64,000 nucleotides of DNA from an uncultured Treponema sp. (GTDB lineage: Bacteria; Spirochaetota; Spirochaetia; Treponematales; Treponemataceae): the NCBI GenBank assembly GCA_945877425.1, contig CAMCRZ010000013.1, positions 1 to 64,000 on the forward strand, read 5' to 3'. The position numbers were made by a program, and so were the translations under genes. A model generated the notes under the pieces. It did no database searches and had not been told where the DNA came from. It saw nothing but the letters and a program-made list of their open reading frames with translations. Of the stretch, positions 35,300 to 43,111 are shown one piece after another. Positions within the stretch are counted from its first letter, which is position 1, and each line of letters opens with the position of its first letter.

Positions 35300-38200
35300 A
35301 TGAAATTTAATGCTAAAACTTTATTTACTGCAGCAGCAATTTCGGTATGTGCAGGTTTTGCCTTTGCAGAAAAAGGTCCGGTTTATATTTCACCAAATAA
35401 CGATGGTGTAAAAGATTCTCTTGAAGTTCCTCTTAAAATAAAGGAAAAGCGCTATGTAGAATCCTGGAGCTTTATTATTTCCGACGAAAAGGGAAACGTT
35501 GTCAGAACAATTGGAAATAAAGTTCAGAATGATGAAAAAATAACATTTAAAAGTTTTTTCAAAAAACTTGTTTCTCCAAAAACAGGCGTTGACATTCCTT
35601 CATCAGTTGTATGGAACGGTTTTGATGATAACGGAAATATTGTAAAAGACGGAAAATATTACTATCAGTTCAGCGCAACTGACGACAACGGATATTCTGC
35701 TACAACAAGCAAGCTTCTTGTTTACGTAGACAATACTCCGCCAGAAGTTAACATTTCACCAATCAGTGCTGCCGACAAAAACTTCGGTGAAGGAGCTAAA
35801 TCTGTTCTCCGCATAAAGCAAAATGGTTCACTGGAAGATGAATGGACGGCAAATTTTTTTGATGCTTCGGGAAATGTTGTATATACAAAGAAATTTGTTG
35901 AAAGCGAGCCTTTAAACATTGAATGGAACGGTTCGGACAATAACGGCAGCATAGTTGCAGACGGAGTTTACACTTACGAAATAAGCGCTACAGACCGTGC
36001 AGGAAATAAATCAGAAAAAGCTCAGGTTACAAACATTATTTATTCTGCAGAAAAGCCTCAGACAGACATTGCAATTGACGGTTCAAAATATTTTTCTCCT
36101 CAGGGAAATTCTTCACGGAAAACTATGAATCTTGCAGTTACAATTCCTCTGCCAAAATCAACTGTAAACAATTTAACTGAATGGAAAATTGAAATTGTAG
36201 ACAAAAACGACTCAAAAGTTTACATGACATATTCAGGCGACGGAAAACAGGCACTTCCTGTAAAAAATCTTGCATTTAACGGTTTAAGTTCAGAAGGAAT
36301 TCCTCTTCCTGAAGGTGAATACAAGGCAAAAGTTACAGCAAAATATTCAAACGGCTACGAGCCGGCACCAGTTTATTCGCCGCTGTTCGTTCTTGACAAC
36401 ACTGCGCCAAAAGCAACAGCTTCTCTTGAAAACAAAAATGCCGTATTTAACGGACAGAAAGCTGTAAAAATCACACACAGTTACGAAAAAGAAGAAGCAT
36501 ACACTGGAGAAAAAACGTGGACAGGTCAGATTGTTGATGAAAAAGGTGCTGTAGTAAGGCAGTACGATTTTGGAAATGATTTGCCTGCTGACATTCAGTG
36601 GGATTTTGACAACAACGGACAGTTTGCTTCAGACGGAAATTACAAATACATTCTTTCTGTTACAGAGCTTGCAGGAAACAGTGCTGTGTTTGAAGAAGTA
36701 CCGTTCGAACTTAATACAGCAGAAACAGTTCTTATGGTTTCAGTTTCACCTTCTGCATTCAGCCCTAACGGAAACAGCAGCCAGACAACACTTACAGTAA
36801 AGGCTAAAGTTGATGAAAATACGGCAAAAGTCGGAATTGATTCCTACACATTTAAAATTGTTGACAGCAAGACAAATGCAGTAGTATGGTCAACTTCAGG
36901 CAAAAAATCTGTACCGGAAAGCTTTACATGGAACGGAAAATCTAACGCTGCAGGAAGTGAAGGCATAGTTTGCGCTGACGGAACATATAAAGTTCTTCTT
37001 GAAACAGTTGCAGTAAGCGGTACAGGCGGAAATGCAGAAAGTTCACTTTTCACAATTGATACTAAAGCTCCGGCTGTTACCATTTCTTCACCATACACAG
37101 TATTTTCTCCGGACAATGTAAGTTCAAGGCAGACAGTTGATTTTACTGCTGATTCTTCTGTTGAATCAAAATGGACAGGAACAATTTTAAATGCAAAAGG
37201 CAAGGCTGTGAGAAATTACAGCTGGACAAATACAAAAATTCCTTCTTTTAAGTGGGACGGAACTGACGACAACGGAAACAAAGTTGAAAACGGCATTTAC
37301 ACTTTAAAAGTTGCTTCAAAAGATGCAGCAGGAAATACAGGCTCGGCTGAAATTACAAACATTAAGCTTGATGCACGTCCGGTTTCTGCTTACCTTACAG
37401 CTGAATACGACGGAATTTCTCCAAACAACGACGGCGTTCTTGAAACACAGAAATTCACTGTTCACACAACAGTACCTGACGGAATTTCAGCATGGACATT
37501 CGACATTATTGATGAAAAAACAGGCAAATCTGTAAGGCACTTCTCTGACGCTGAACAGGCAAATCTTCCTGCAGAAATTACATGGTCAGGAGAATCGCCG
37601 AACGAAAAGAATGAGCTTGTAGTTCTTTCAGGCACTTTCAAAGGAAAGCTTCACATTGAATACGAAAAAGGTAACACTGCAGATGCAGTAAGCAGCACAT
37701 TTGTCTGTACGCCATTTGCGCCAAAACTTTCTGTAAGAACAGCTCCGGAATATTTCAGTCCTGATAATGATGGAAATGATGACGAACTTTTCATCCGACT
37801 TGACTGCCAGACTCTTGCAAACGAAAAAACATGGTCTTTCACAATAAAAGATCCTGAAGGAAATCAGTTCTGGAAAACAAGCGGAAAAGGCAAGCCTACT
37901 CAAAAAATGATTTGGGACGGAAGAGGAAACGACGGCGACACAGTTCTTTCTGCAACAGATTATTCTTACGAGTTTACAGTTACAGATGATCTTGGCATGA
38001 CAAGTTCAGTTTCAGGCGTTATAAAAATTGACGTTCTTGTTATAATTGACGGTGACAAGCTTAAGATTCAGGTTCCTTCAATTACATTCCGTGGAGATGC
38101 AGCAGACTTCTGCCTTAACGGTGAAATAGACAGCAACGGCAAGAAAGTTACAAACGGTATTACTAAAGAACAGAAAGAGTCCAACGAAAAAGTAATTAAG

Positions 38201-38503
38201 AGAATTGCTGAAATCTTAAAGAAGTTTGATGATTACCACATTACTGTTGAAGGAAACTCAAACCCTGTAACAAATCTTGCAGCAGAGGCAACAGAAGACG
38301 GCTATTGGGGAAGGGCACTTATACCGCTTTCTCAGGAAAGAGCTGAATACGTTGTTTCAAGGCTGATTAAATACGGTGTTCCAAAATCTAAGCTTAGTGC
38401 AAAAGGTAACGGAGCACAAAACATAATTGCAGATCCAAAAGATGATGCCAACAAGTGGAAAAACCGCCGCGTTGACTTTATCCTTACAAAACCTACAAAA
38501 TAA
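35300..38503 (+). CDS. Large FlgD/CHU-type Ig-repeat protein with C-terminal OmpA domain
   Basis: This exported protein has 1067 residues and a signal peptide ending AFA. About seven tandem Ig-like repeats of roughly 100-140 residues follow. Each carries a form of SPNNDG near its start, a W.W or TWNG strand, and DDNGN.V.DG.Y.Y ending D.AGN, as in FlgD-Ig/gliding-type domains. The C-terminus (~920-1065) is an OmpA-like peptidoglycan-binding domain (ITVEGNSNP, LSQERAEYVVSRL, NRRVDFIL). The ATG at 35300 is preferred over 35288, since GGGGAA overlaps the latter. The layout suggests a long periplasmic strut from peptidoglycan toward the barrel encoded just upstream. A terminator follows. Confidence 0.8.
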   Translation: MKFNAKTLFTAAAISVCAGFAFAEKGPVYISPNNDGVKDSLEVPLKIKEKRYVESWSFIISDEKGNVVRTIGNKVQNDEKITFKSFFKKLVSPKTGVDIPSSVVWNGFDDNGNIVKDGKYYYQFSATDDNGYSATTSKLLVYVDNTPPEVNISPISAADKNFGEGAKSVLRIKQNGSLEDEWTANFFDASGNVVYTKKFVESEPLNIEWNGSDNNGSIVADGVYTYEISATDRAGNKSEKAQVTNIIYSAEKPQTDIAIDGSKYFSPQGNSSRKTMNLAVTIPLPKSTVNNLTEWKIEIVDKNDSKVYMTYSGDGKQALPVKNLAFNGLSSEGIPLPEGEYKAKVTAKYSNGYEPAPVYSPLFVLDNTAPKATASLENKNAVFNGQKAVKITHSYEKEEAYTGEKTWTGQIVDEKGAVVRQYDFGNDLPADIQWDFDNNGQFASDGNYKYILSVTELAGNSAVFEEVPFELNTAETVLMVSVSPSAFSPNGNSSQTTLTVKAKVDENTAKVGIDSYTFKIVDSKTNAVVWSTSGKKSVPESFTWNGKSNAAGSEGIVCADGTYKVLLETVAVSGTGGNAESSLFTIDTKAPAVTISSPYTVFSPDNVSSRQTVDFTADSSVESKWTGTILNAKGKAVRNYSWTNTKIPSFKWDGTDDNGNKVENGIYTLKVASKDAAGNTGSAEITNIKLDARPVSAYLTAEYDGISPNNDGVLETQKFTVHTTVPDGISAWTFDIIDEKTGKSVRHFSDAEQANLPAEITWSGESPNEKNELVVLSGTFKGKLHIEYEKGNTADAVSSTFVCTPFAPKLSVRTAPEYFSPDNDGNDDELFIRLDCQTLANEKTWSFTIKDPEGNQFWKTSGKGKPTQKMIWDGRGNDGDTVLSATDYSYEFTVTDDLGMTSSVSGVIKIDVLVIIDGDKLKIQVPSITFRGDAADFCLNGEIDSNGKKVTNGITKEQKESNEKVIKRIAEILKKFDDYHITVEGNSNPVTNLAAEATEDGYWGRALIPLSQERAEYVVSRLIKYGVPKSKLSAKGNGAQNIIADPKDDANKWKNRRVDFILTKPTK

Positions 38504-38533
38504 TGTGATGTGAAAAATTAAGCTGACAGAACT

Positions 38534-38582
38534 AAGCTACCTGGGAAGTTAAATTACGTAACTTTTCGGGCAGCTTTTTTTA
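38534..38582 (+). terminator. Intrinsic terminator after the Ig-repeat/OmpA gene
   Basis: A long stem of about 16 pairs with one mismatch (38534-38550 with 38560-38576) is followed by a T-run. Confidence 0.88.
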
Positions 38583-38630
38583 TTTTTTATGCAAATTTTA
38601 TACATTTTTTCTCTGCAGGCAAGATTTTTA

Positions 38631-38768
38631 ATGAAACGCATTCTTTGTGTTTTAACGGCAGCAGCAGTTGCCTTTTGTACTTTGACCTCGTGTTCAACTG
38701 GAGATACAGATAGTAATCCTGGAGCAGGCGGCGGAAATGCTCCCGGTCAGCCAGGCGGACGTAATTAA
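38631..38768 (+). CDS. Small lipoprotein (45 residues)
   Basis: This short gene has a full lipoprotein signal peptide: Met-Lys-Arg, a hydrophobic stretch and the lipobox LTSC (Cys21). The mature peptide is only about 25 residues, rich in Gly, Asn and Pro (STGDTDSNPGAGGG…). Codon bias and a terminator directly downstream support a real gene. The RBS is weak (CAGGC, 11 nt upstream). An in-frame ATG at 38589 is possible but would spoil the signal peptide. Function unknown. Confidence 0.6.
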   Translation: MKRILCVLTAAAVAFCTLTSCSTGDTDSNPGAGGGNAPGQPGGRN

Positions 38769-38790
38769 TTGTAATCTCTAAAGAAAAATA

Positions 38791-38838
38791 AAAGCTTTCA
38801 GTGCAGGCTGTTTTAAGTTTGTGCTGGAAGCTTTTTTT
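38791..38838 (+). terminator. Intrinsic terminator after the small lipoprotein
   Basis: AAAGCTT/AAGCTTT arms (38791-38797 with 38828-38834) extend by further pairs and are followed by T residues. Confidence 0.8.
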
Positions 38839-38910
38839 TATGGAAGATAAGATTTTTGCTTTACTTTTAGTGCAAAAAAAAAGACTGCAAGTAAAAACTT
38901 ACAGTCTTAG

Positions 38911-38983
38911 CGCCCCCTGCTGGGTTTGAACCAGCGACACACGGATTAACAGTCCGTTGCTCTACCACCTGAGCTAAGGGAGC
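38911..38983 (-). tRNA. tRNA-Asn (anticodon GTT)
   Basis: A 73-nt cloverleaf on the minus strand. The acceptor stem is GCTCCCT/AGGGGGC with one G-T pair. TAGCTCAG forms the D arm, the anticodon loop CTGTTAA is closed by ACGGA/TCCGT, and the T arm is GCTGG-TTCAAAC-CCAGC. The anticodon GTT reads Asn codons. CCA is not encoded. It stands alone between the small lipoprotein and htpG. Confidence 0.97.
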
Positions 38984-39083
38984 ATTCACTCATTTGCGAA
39001 TGTGGTTAAATACTATAATTTTTAGTAATTTATGTCAATAGAAAAATCCAAAAAAATGCAACTTTTTCTGAAAACATAAAATC

Positions 39084-39137
39084 AAACCGTCATACTGAGT
39101 TTATTCACAGTCTGGAACAAAATCAGAATGACGGTTT
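39084..39137 (-). terminator. Terminator-like hairpin after htpG
   Basis: A perfect 10-bp inverted repeat, AAACCGTCAT/ATGACGGTTT (39084-39093 with 39128-39137), lies 26 nt past the htpG stop. On the minus strand it is followed by a T-rich stretch. Confidence 0.65.
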
Positions 39138-39162
39138 TAAGTAAGCCTTAACTCCTGTAATT

Positions 39163-41133
39163 TTACTTTGTTAAGAGAGCGTTCATTGCCTTTACAAATG
39201 CAACTGGATCTTTTAATTCTTCTCCGCTTACAAGCAATGCCTGATCAAGAAGAACTTCGCTTACCTGCTGAATGAAAGTTTCATCAGAAGCATCTTCAAG
39301 TTTTTTAACGAAAGCGTGGTCAGCATTTACTTCAAGAATCGGTTTTACAAAGTTTCCGCTTCCCTGACCCATTGCTTTCATCATTCTTTCCATTTGGAGG
39401 CTTGGATCGTTTTCGTCAATTACAATGCAGCTTGGACTGTCTGAAAGGCGCTTGCTTAAAACTACGTCCTTAACTCTTTCGCCAAGTGCTTTCTTGATTT
39501 TTTCCTGAACAGGCTTAAAGGCTTCTTCCTTCTTTTTAGCTTCTTCTTTGTTTACGCCAAGTTCTTCGTCACTTCCGGCACGATTAACTGATTTAAGTTC
39601 AAAGTCACCGTATTTTCCGTAAGCTGGAATAACAATGTCGTCAATTTCATCAGCCATAATAAGAACTTCAAGTCCTTTGTTTTTGTAAGCTTCAAGTAAA
39701 GGAGAGTCCCTTAAGTTGTTTTCGTCACGACCGCTGATGTAATAAATTGCTTTCTGCTCCGGCTTCATGCGCTGAACGTAATCGGCAAGGCTTGTCCACT
39801 TGTTTTCTCCAGTTCCTTCCGGTGCTGTACTTTTAAAGCGGAGTATTGCGGCAATTTCATCACGGTTTGCGAAATCAGAGTAAAGTCCTTCTTTTAACGG
39901 ACGGTTGTAATTTGCAATAAATTTGTTCCATTTTTCGATTTTAGCTTTTTCTTCATCAGTTGGATTTTCTGATTTTGAAGCTTTATCTGCATCTTCCCCA
40001 AGCTTTTTGAATTCGCCAAGAAGTTTTTTTACTGACTGAGTTTTAATTGTTTCAAGAATACGGTTTTGCTGAAGAATTTCACGGCTTACGTTTAAAGGCA
40101 AGTCTTCTGAGTCAATAATTCCACGTACAAAACGCAGGTATGAAGGAAGAAGTTCCCTGTCATCATCAGTAATGAAAACTCTTTTTACGTAAAGTTTTAC
40201 GCCGCTTTTGTAATCAGCCTGATACATATCAAATGGTGCTGCTGATGGGATGTAGAAAAGTGTTGTGTATTCCTGTGTTCCTTCTGCGTGTGTGTGAATG
40301 TGCATGAGAGGATCTGTACCGTCGTGAGCAATCGATTTGTAAAAGTCGTTGTAATCCTGCTCTTTAAGTTCGTTTTTATTTTTCTTCCATAAAGCACTTG
40401 CTGAATTTACCTGTTCTACAACATTTTCGCTGCCTTCAGGTTTGCCGTCTTTGTTGTACTTTGTCTTTTCGTAGTGAAGGTAAATTGCAAAAGGAATGTG
40501 GTTTGAATATTTTTTAATAAGTTCTTCGATTTTCCAGTGGCTTGCATATTCTTTAGATTCATCATTCAGGTGCATTTCAATTGCGCTTCCTGCAGTTTCA
40601 TCTTTGTCGAAGCCGTATTTTTTTGCTTTGTCGCTTGAAGATGGAATTTCTTCTACTTCATAAGAATTTGTTCCGTCGCTTGACCAGTGCCAGACTTTGC
40701 CGTCTCCGCCTGCTTTTCTTGTGTAAACGTCAATTTGTTTTGCTGCCATAAATGCTGAGTAAAATCCAACACCAAACTGTCCTATCAAATCAGAATTATT
40801 GCTGCCGCTTTGTGAAAGTTTTTCTATAAAAGCTTTTGTTCCTGAACGGGCAATTGTTCCAAGGTTGTCGCCTAAATCCTTTTCGTCCATGCCAATGCCG
40901 CTGTCCTGAACTGTAAGAATGTTTTCTTTTTCGTCAAAAGTAATGTCTATGCGTGGGTTAAAGTTTAAGTTTTTGAAGTTTTCGTCTGAAACTGTAAGAT
41001 ATTTTAACTTGTCAAGCGCGTCTGAAGCGTTGGAAACTATTTCTCTAAGGAAAATGTCTTTATTTGAATACATTGAATGAATTATCAACTTTAAAAGCTG
41101 ATTTACTTCTGTCTGAAACTGATATTTTGCCAT
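39163..41133 (-). CDS. htpG: Chaperone HtpG (Hsp90)
   Basis: This ATP-dependent chaperone has 656 residues. The GHKL ATPase domain shows LREIVSNASDALDKL, the DSGIGM motif and GQFGVGFYSAFM. Middle and C-terminal dimerisation domains follow, with VRGIIDSEDLPLNVSREILQ as a family signature. Length is normal. AGAAGG lies 8 nt before the start. TTGCCT and TATATT on the minus strand, 17 nt apart, could be its promoter. A 15-bp palindrome, TTAGATT-T-AATCTAA (41152-41166), lies between that promoter and the gene. No CIRCE element is seen. Confidence 0.96.
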   Translation of the reverse strand: MAKYQFQTEVNQLLKLIIHSMYSNKDIFLREIVSNASDALDKLKYLTVSDENFKNLNFNPRIDITFDEKENILTVQDSGIGMDEKDLGDNLGTIARSGTKAFIEKLSQSGSNNSDLIGQFGVGFYSAFMAAKQIDVYTRKAGGDGKVWHWSSDGTNSYEVEEIPSSSDKAKKYGFDKDETAGSAIEMHLNDESKEYASHWKIEELIKKYSNHIPFAIYLHYEKTKYNKDGKPEGSENVVEQVNSASALWKKNKNELKEQDYNDFYKSIAHDGTDPLMHIHTHAEGTQEYTTLFYIPSAAPFDMYQADYKSGVKLYVKRVFITDDDRELLPSYLRFVRGIIDSEDLPLNVSREILQQNRILETIKTQSVKKLLGEFKKLGEDADKASKSENPTDEEKAKIEKWNKFIANYNRPLKEGLYSDFANRDEIAAILRFKSTAPEGTGENKWTSLADYVQRMKPEQKAIYYISGRDENNLRDSPLLEAYKNKGLEVLIMADEIDDIVIPAYGKYGDFELKSVNRAGSDEELGVNKEEAKKKEEAFKPVQEKIKKALGERVKDVVLSKRLSDSPSCIVIDENDPSLQMERMMKAMGQGSGNFVKPILEVNADHAFVKKLEDASDETFIQQVSEVLLDQALLVSGEELKDPVAFVKAMNALLTK

Positions 41134-41151
41134 TTAAACACCTTCTAAAAA

Positions 41152-41166
41152 TTAGATTTAATCTAA
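41152..41166 (-). promoter_or_regulatory. Palindrome in the htpG leader
   Basis: TTAGATT-T-AATCTAA is a perfect 7-bp inverted repeat with a 1-nt centre, in the predicted leader of htpG. It may be an operator; it does not resemble CIRCE. Confidence 0.3.
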
Positions 41167-41303
41167 AATATAATAATTTTGCGTTAATAAGGCAAATTTT
41201 TCTGCAATTTTATGGTGCTCTGGCAGGACTTTACGAGAGGTTCTTGTTGCATTGTAAAATAAATTTCAGTTAGAATTTCTTAATTTTTGTAACTAAACGG
41301 CAA

Positions 41304-41335
41304 CTTACTTGTACAAATAAGTATAAACTTATAAT
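41304..41335 (+). promoter_or_regulatory. Promoter region and near-palindrome before the Gld-like ABC operon
   Basis: TATAAT (41330-41335) is the clearest -10 box. The sequence CTTACTTGTACAAATAAG (41304-41321) is an 18-bp near-perfect palindrome that overlaps the expected -35. The exact -35 is unclear, as candidate spacers are 15 or 19 nt. Confidence 0.4.
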
Positions 41336-41429
41336 CTGTTATAACAAAAAAATTATTAAGTTAAAAAAGTGTTGCAAAAGTAAACCATACTTTCCAGCGT
41401 TATTTTTTTAGCTTAATTTGGGAGTAAAA

Positions 41430-42368
41430 ATGATTGAAGTTAATGGCATTTCCCGTGAATTCGGGGATTTTCGTGCAGTTGACAACATTAGTTTTTCCAT
41501 TCAAACAGGAGAAATAGTAGGTCTTCTTGGCCCAAATGGTGCCGGTAAAACTACAACAATGCGAATGATTACCGGATATCTTCAGCCTACTTCCGGGACA
41601 GTTAAAATTGATGGTCTTGATGTAGTTGAAAATTCAGTAGAAACAAAGAAAAAAATCGGATATATGAGTGAAAGCGCTCCAATGTACGAAGATATGATTG
41701 TAGCCGACTATCTTACGTACGTTGCAAAAATAACTGGAGCAGATGCAAAAACTAAAGTACCGTATCTTGCAGAAGTTTGCGGGCTTAGCGAAGTAATGCA
41801 TAAAAATATCGGTGAACTGAGCCGCGGAAATAAACAGCGTGTAGGTCTTGCTCATGCACTTATGGGCGATCCTGAAATTCTTATCCTTGATGAACCTACA
41901 TCAGGACTTGACCCGAATCAGGTGGTGCAGGTTCGTGAACTTATAAAGAAAATAGGTGAAACACGCACTGTAATTATTTCTACACACATTTTAAGCGAAG
42001 TTGAAATGCTCTGTAACCGTGTAATCATCATAAGTGACGGAAAAAAGATAGCCGACAGCCCAACAACAGCTTTACGTGAACAGTACGGAGCTTCTAGTGA
42101 AGTTACAGTCTGCGCTGAAAAAGAAAATGCAGGCATAGAACAGTTAAAGTCACTTCTGGCAGATGTTTCCGGCGTAAATTCAATTTTAAGTGCATTTGAA
42201 GAAGACAAAAAAATCATTGCAAAACTTACAATGACAAAAGACAAAGATGTCCGCCCTGAAATTGCTGAATCAGTAATAAAAAACGGATGGAAGCTTTATT
42301 CACTTGAACATAAAAAGAACAGCCTTGAAGACGTATTTAGAACTCTTACAAATGGAGGTGAACAGTAA
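41430..42368 (+). CDS. ABC transporter ATP-binding protein, GldA/Nat-type
   Basis: This ATPase of 312 residues has Walker A GPNGAGKTT, a signature LSRGNKQRVGLAHAL (R in place of the second G of LSGG), Walker B ILILDEPTSGLD and a switch His in STHILSEVE. The C-terminal ~90 residues form the accessory domain common in ABC-2 exporters. The start ATG 41430 has GGGAG upstream. It overlaps the permease gene by one base. The order ATPase, ABC-2 permease, GldG-like protein and DUF4340 protein is like the Gld/ABC cassettes found in Bacteroidetes and spirochaetes. The substrate is unknown. Confidence 0.88.
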   Translation: MIEVNGISREFGDFRAVDNISFSIQTGEIVGLLGPNGAGKTTTMRMITGYLQPTSGTVKIDGLDVVENSVETKKKIGYMSESAPMYEDMIVADYLTYVAKITGADAKTKVPYLAEVCGLSEVMHKNIGELSRGNKQRVGLAHALMGDPEILILDEPTSGLDPNQVVQVRELIKKIGETRTVIISTHILSEVEMLCNRVIIISDGKKIADSPTTALREQYGASSEVTVCAEKENAGIEQLKSLLADVSGVNSILSAFEEDKKIIAKLTMTKDKDVRPEIAESVIKNGWKLYSLEHKKNSLEDVFRTLTNGGEQ

Positions 42369-43108
42369 TGGCTGAAAATAAATCATCAAAAAAATCTGTA
42401 AAAGTGTGGAGCATAATAGCACGACGGGAATTAAAATCATACTTTACAAGCCCGGTTGCATATATTGTAGGAGCACTTTTTCTCTTATTTGCAGGATTTC
42501 TCTTCTTTTCAACTTTTTTCTTAAGCAGACGTGACGAACTTAGATACTTTTTCGAACTTCTTCCAATGCTTTTTTCGTTTTTCATTCCGGCTTTAACAAT
42601 GCGCGTGTTCAGTGAAGAAAAGAAAACAGGAACTATTGAAACACTTGTAACTCTGCCTGTTACATCAGTGGACATTGTTTTGGGAAAATACATTGCAGCG
42701 TTTGCCTTCAGCGTAATGCTTTTAGTGCCTACTTTGTCTTATGTAGTTGTGTGCTTTATTTTCGGCAAGCCTGATTTTGGTCCTATTTTAGGCGGATATC
42801 TTGGCGCAGTATTTCTTGCAGCAGCTTTTTCTTCAATCGGAGTGTTTTCAAGCGCAATTACAAAAAATCAGATTATAGCTTTTTTTGCAGCATTTTCAAT
42901 TTGCGCAGTTTTAACTTTACTGAGTAACTTTGCAGCGTTGCTTCCTCCTTCAATTGTGCCTTTCGTTTCCTACATAAGCACTTCTACTCATTTTCAGTCA
43001 ATTTCAAGAGGCATAATTGATTCCCGTGACATTGTGTACTTCCTTTCGGTGCAGGTAATTTTTCTTGTGCTTACAGTTCATACTGTTGAAAATTCAAAAA
43101 GAGGCTGA
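42368..43108 (+). CDS. ABC-2 type permease, GldF-like
   Basis: This integral membrane protein of 246 residues has about six TM helices. The N-terminal segment ARRELKSYFTSPVAYIVGALFL and the loop FSEEKKTGTIETL.TLPVT are typical for ABC-2 permeases of the GldF/NosY type. Its start overlaps the ATPase stop (TAATG), and the next gene begins 3 nt after its stop. It would form the channel of the transporter. Confidence 0.88.
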   Translation: MAENKSSKKSVKVWSIIARRELKSYFTSPVAYIVGALFLLFAGFLFFSTFFLSRRDELRYFFELLPMLFSFFIPALTMRVFSEEKKTGTIETLVTLPVTSVDIVLGKYIAAFAFSVMLLVPTLSYVVVCFIFGKPDFGPILGGYLGAVFLAAAFSSIGVFSSAITKNQIIAFFAAFSICAVLTLLSNFAALLPPSIVPFVSYISTSTHFQSISRGIIDSRDIVYFLSVQVIFLVLTVHTVENSKRG

Positions 43109-43111
43109 TTT

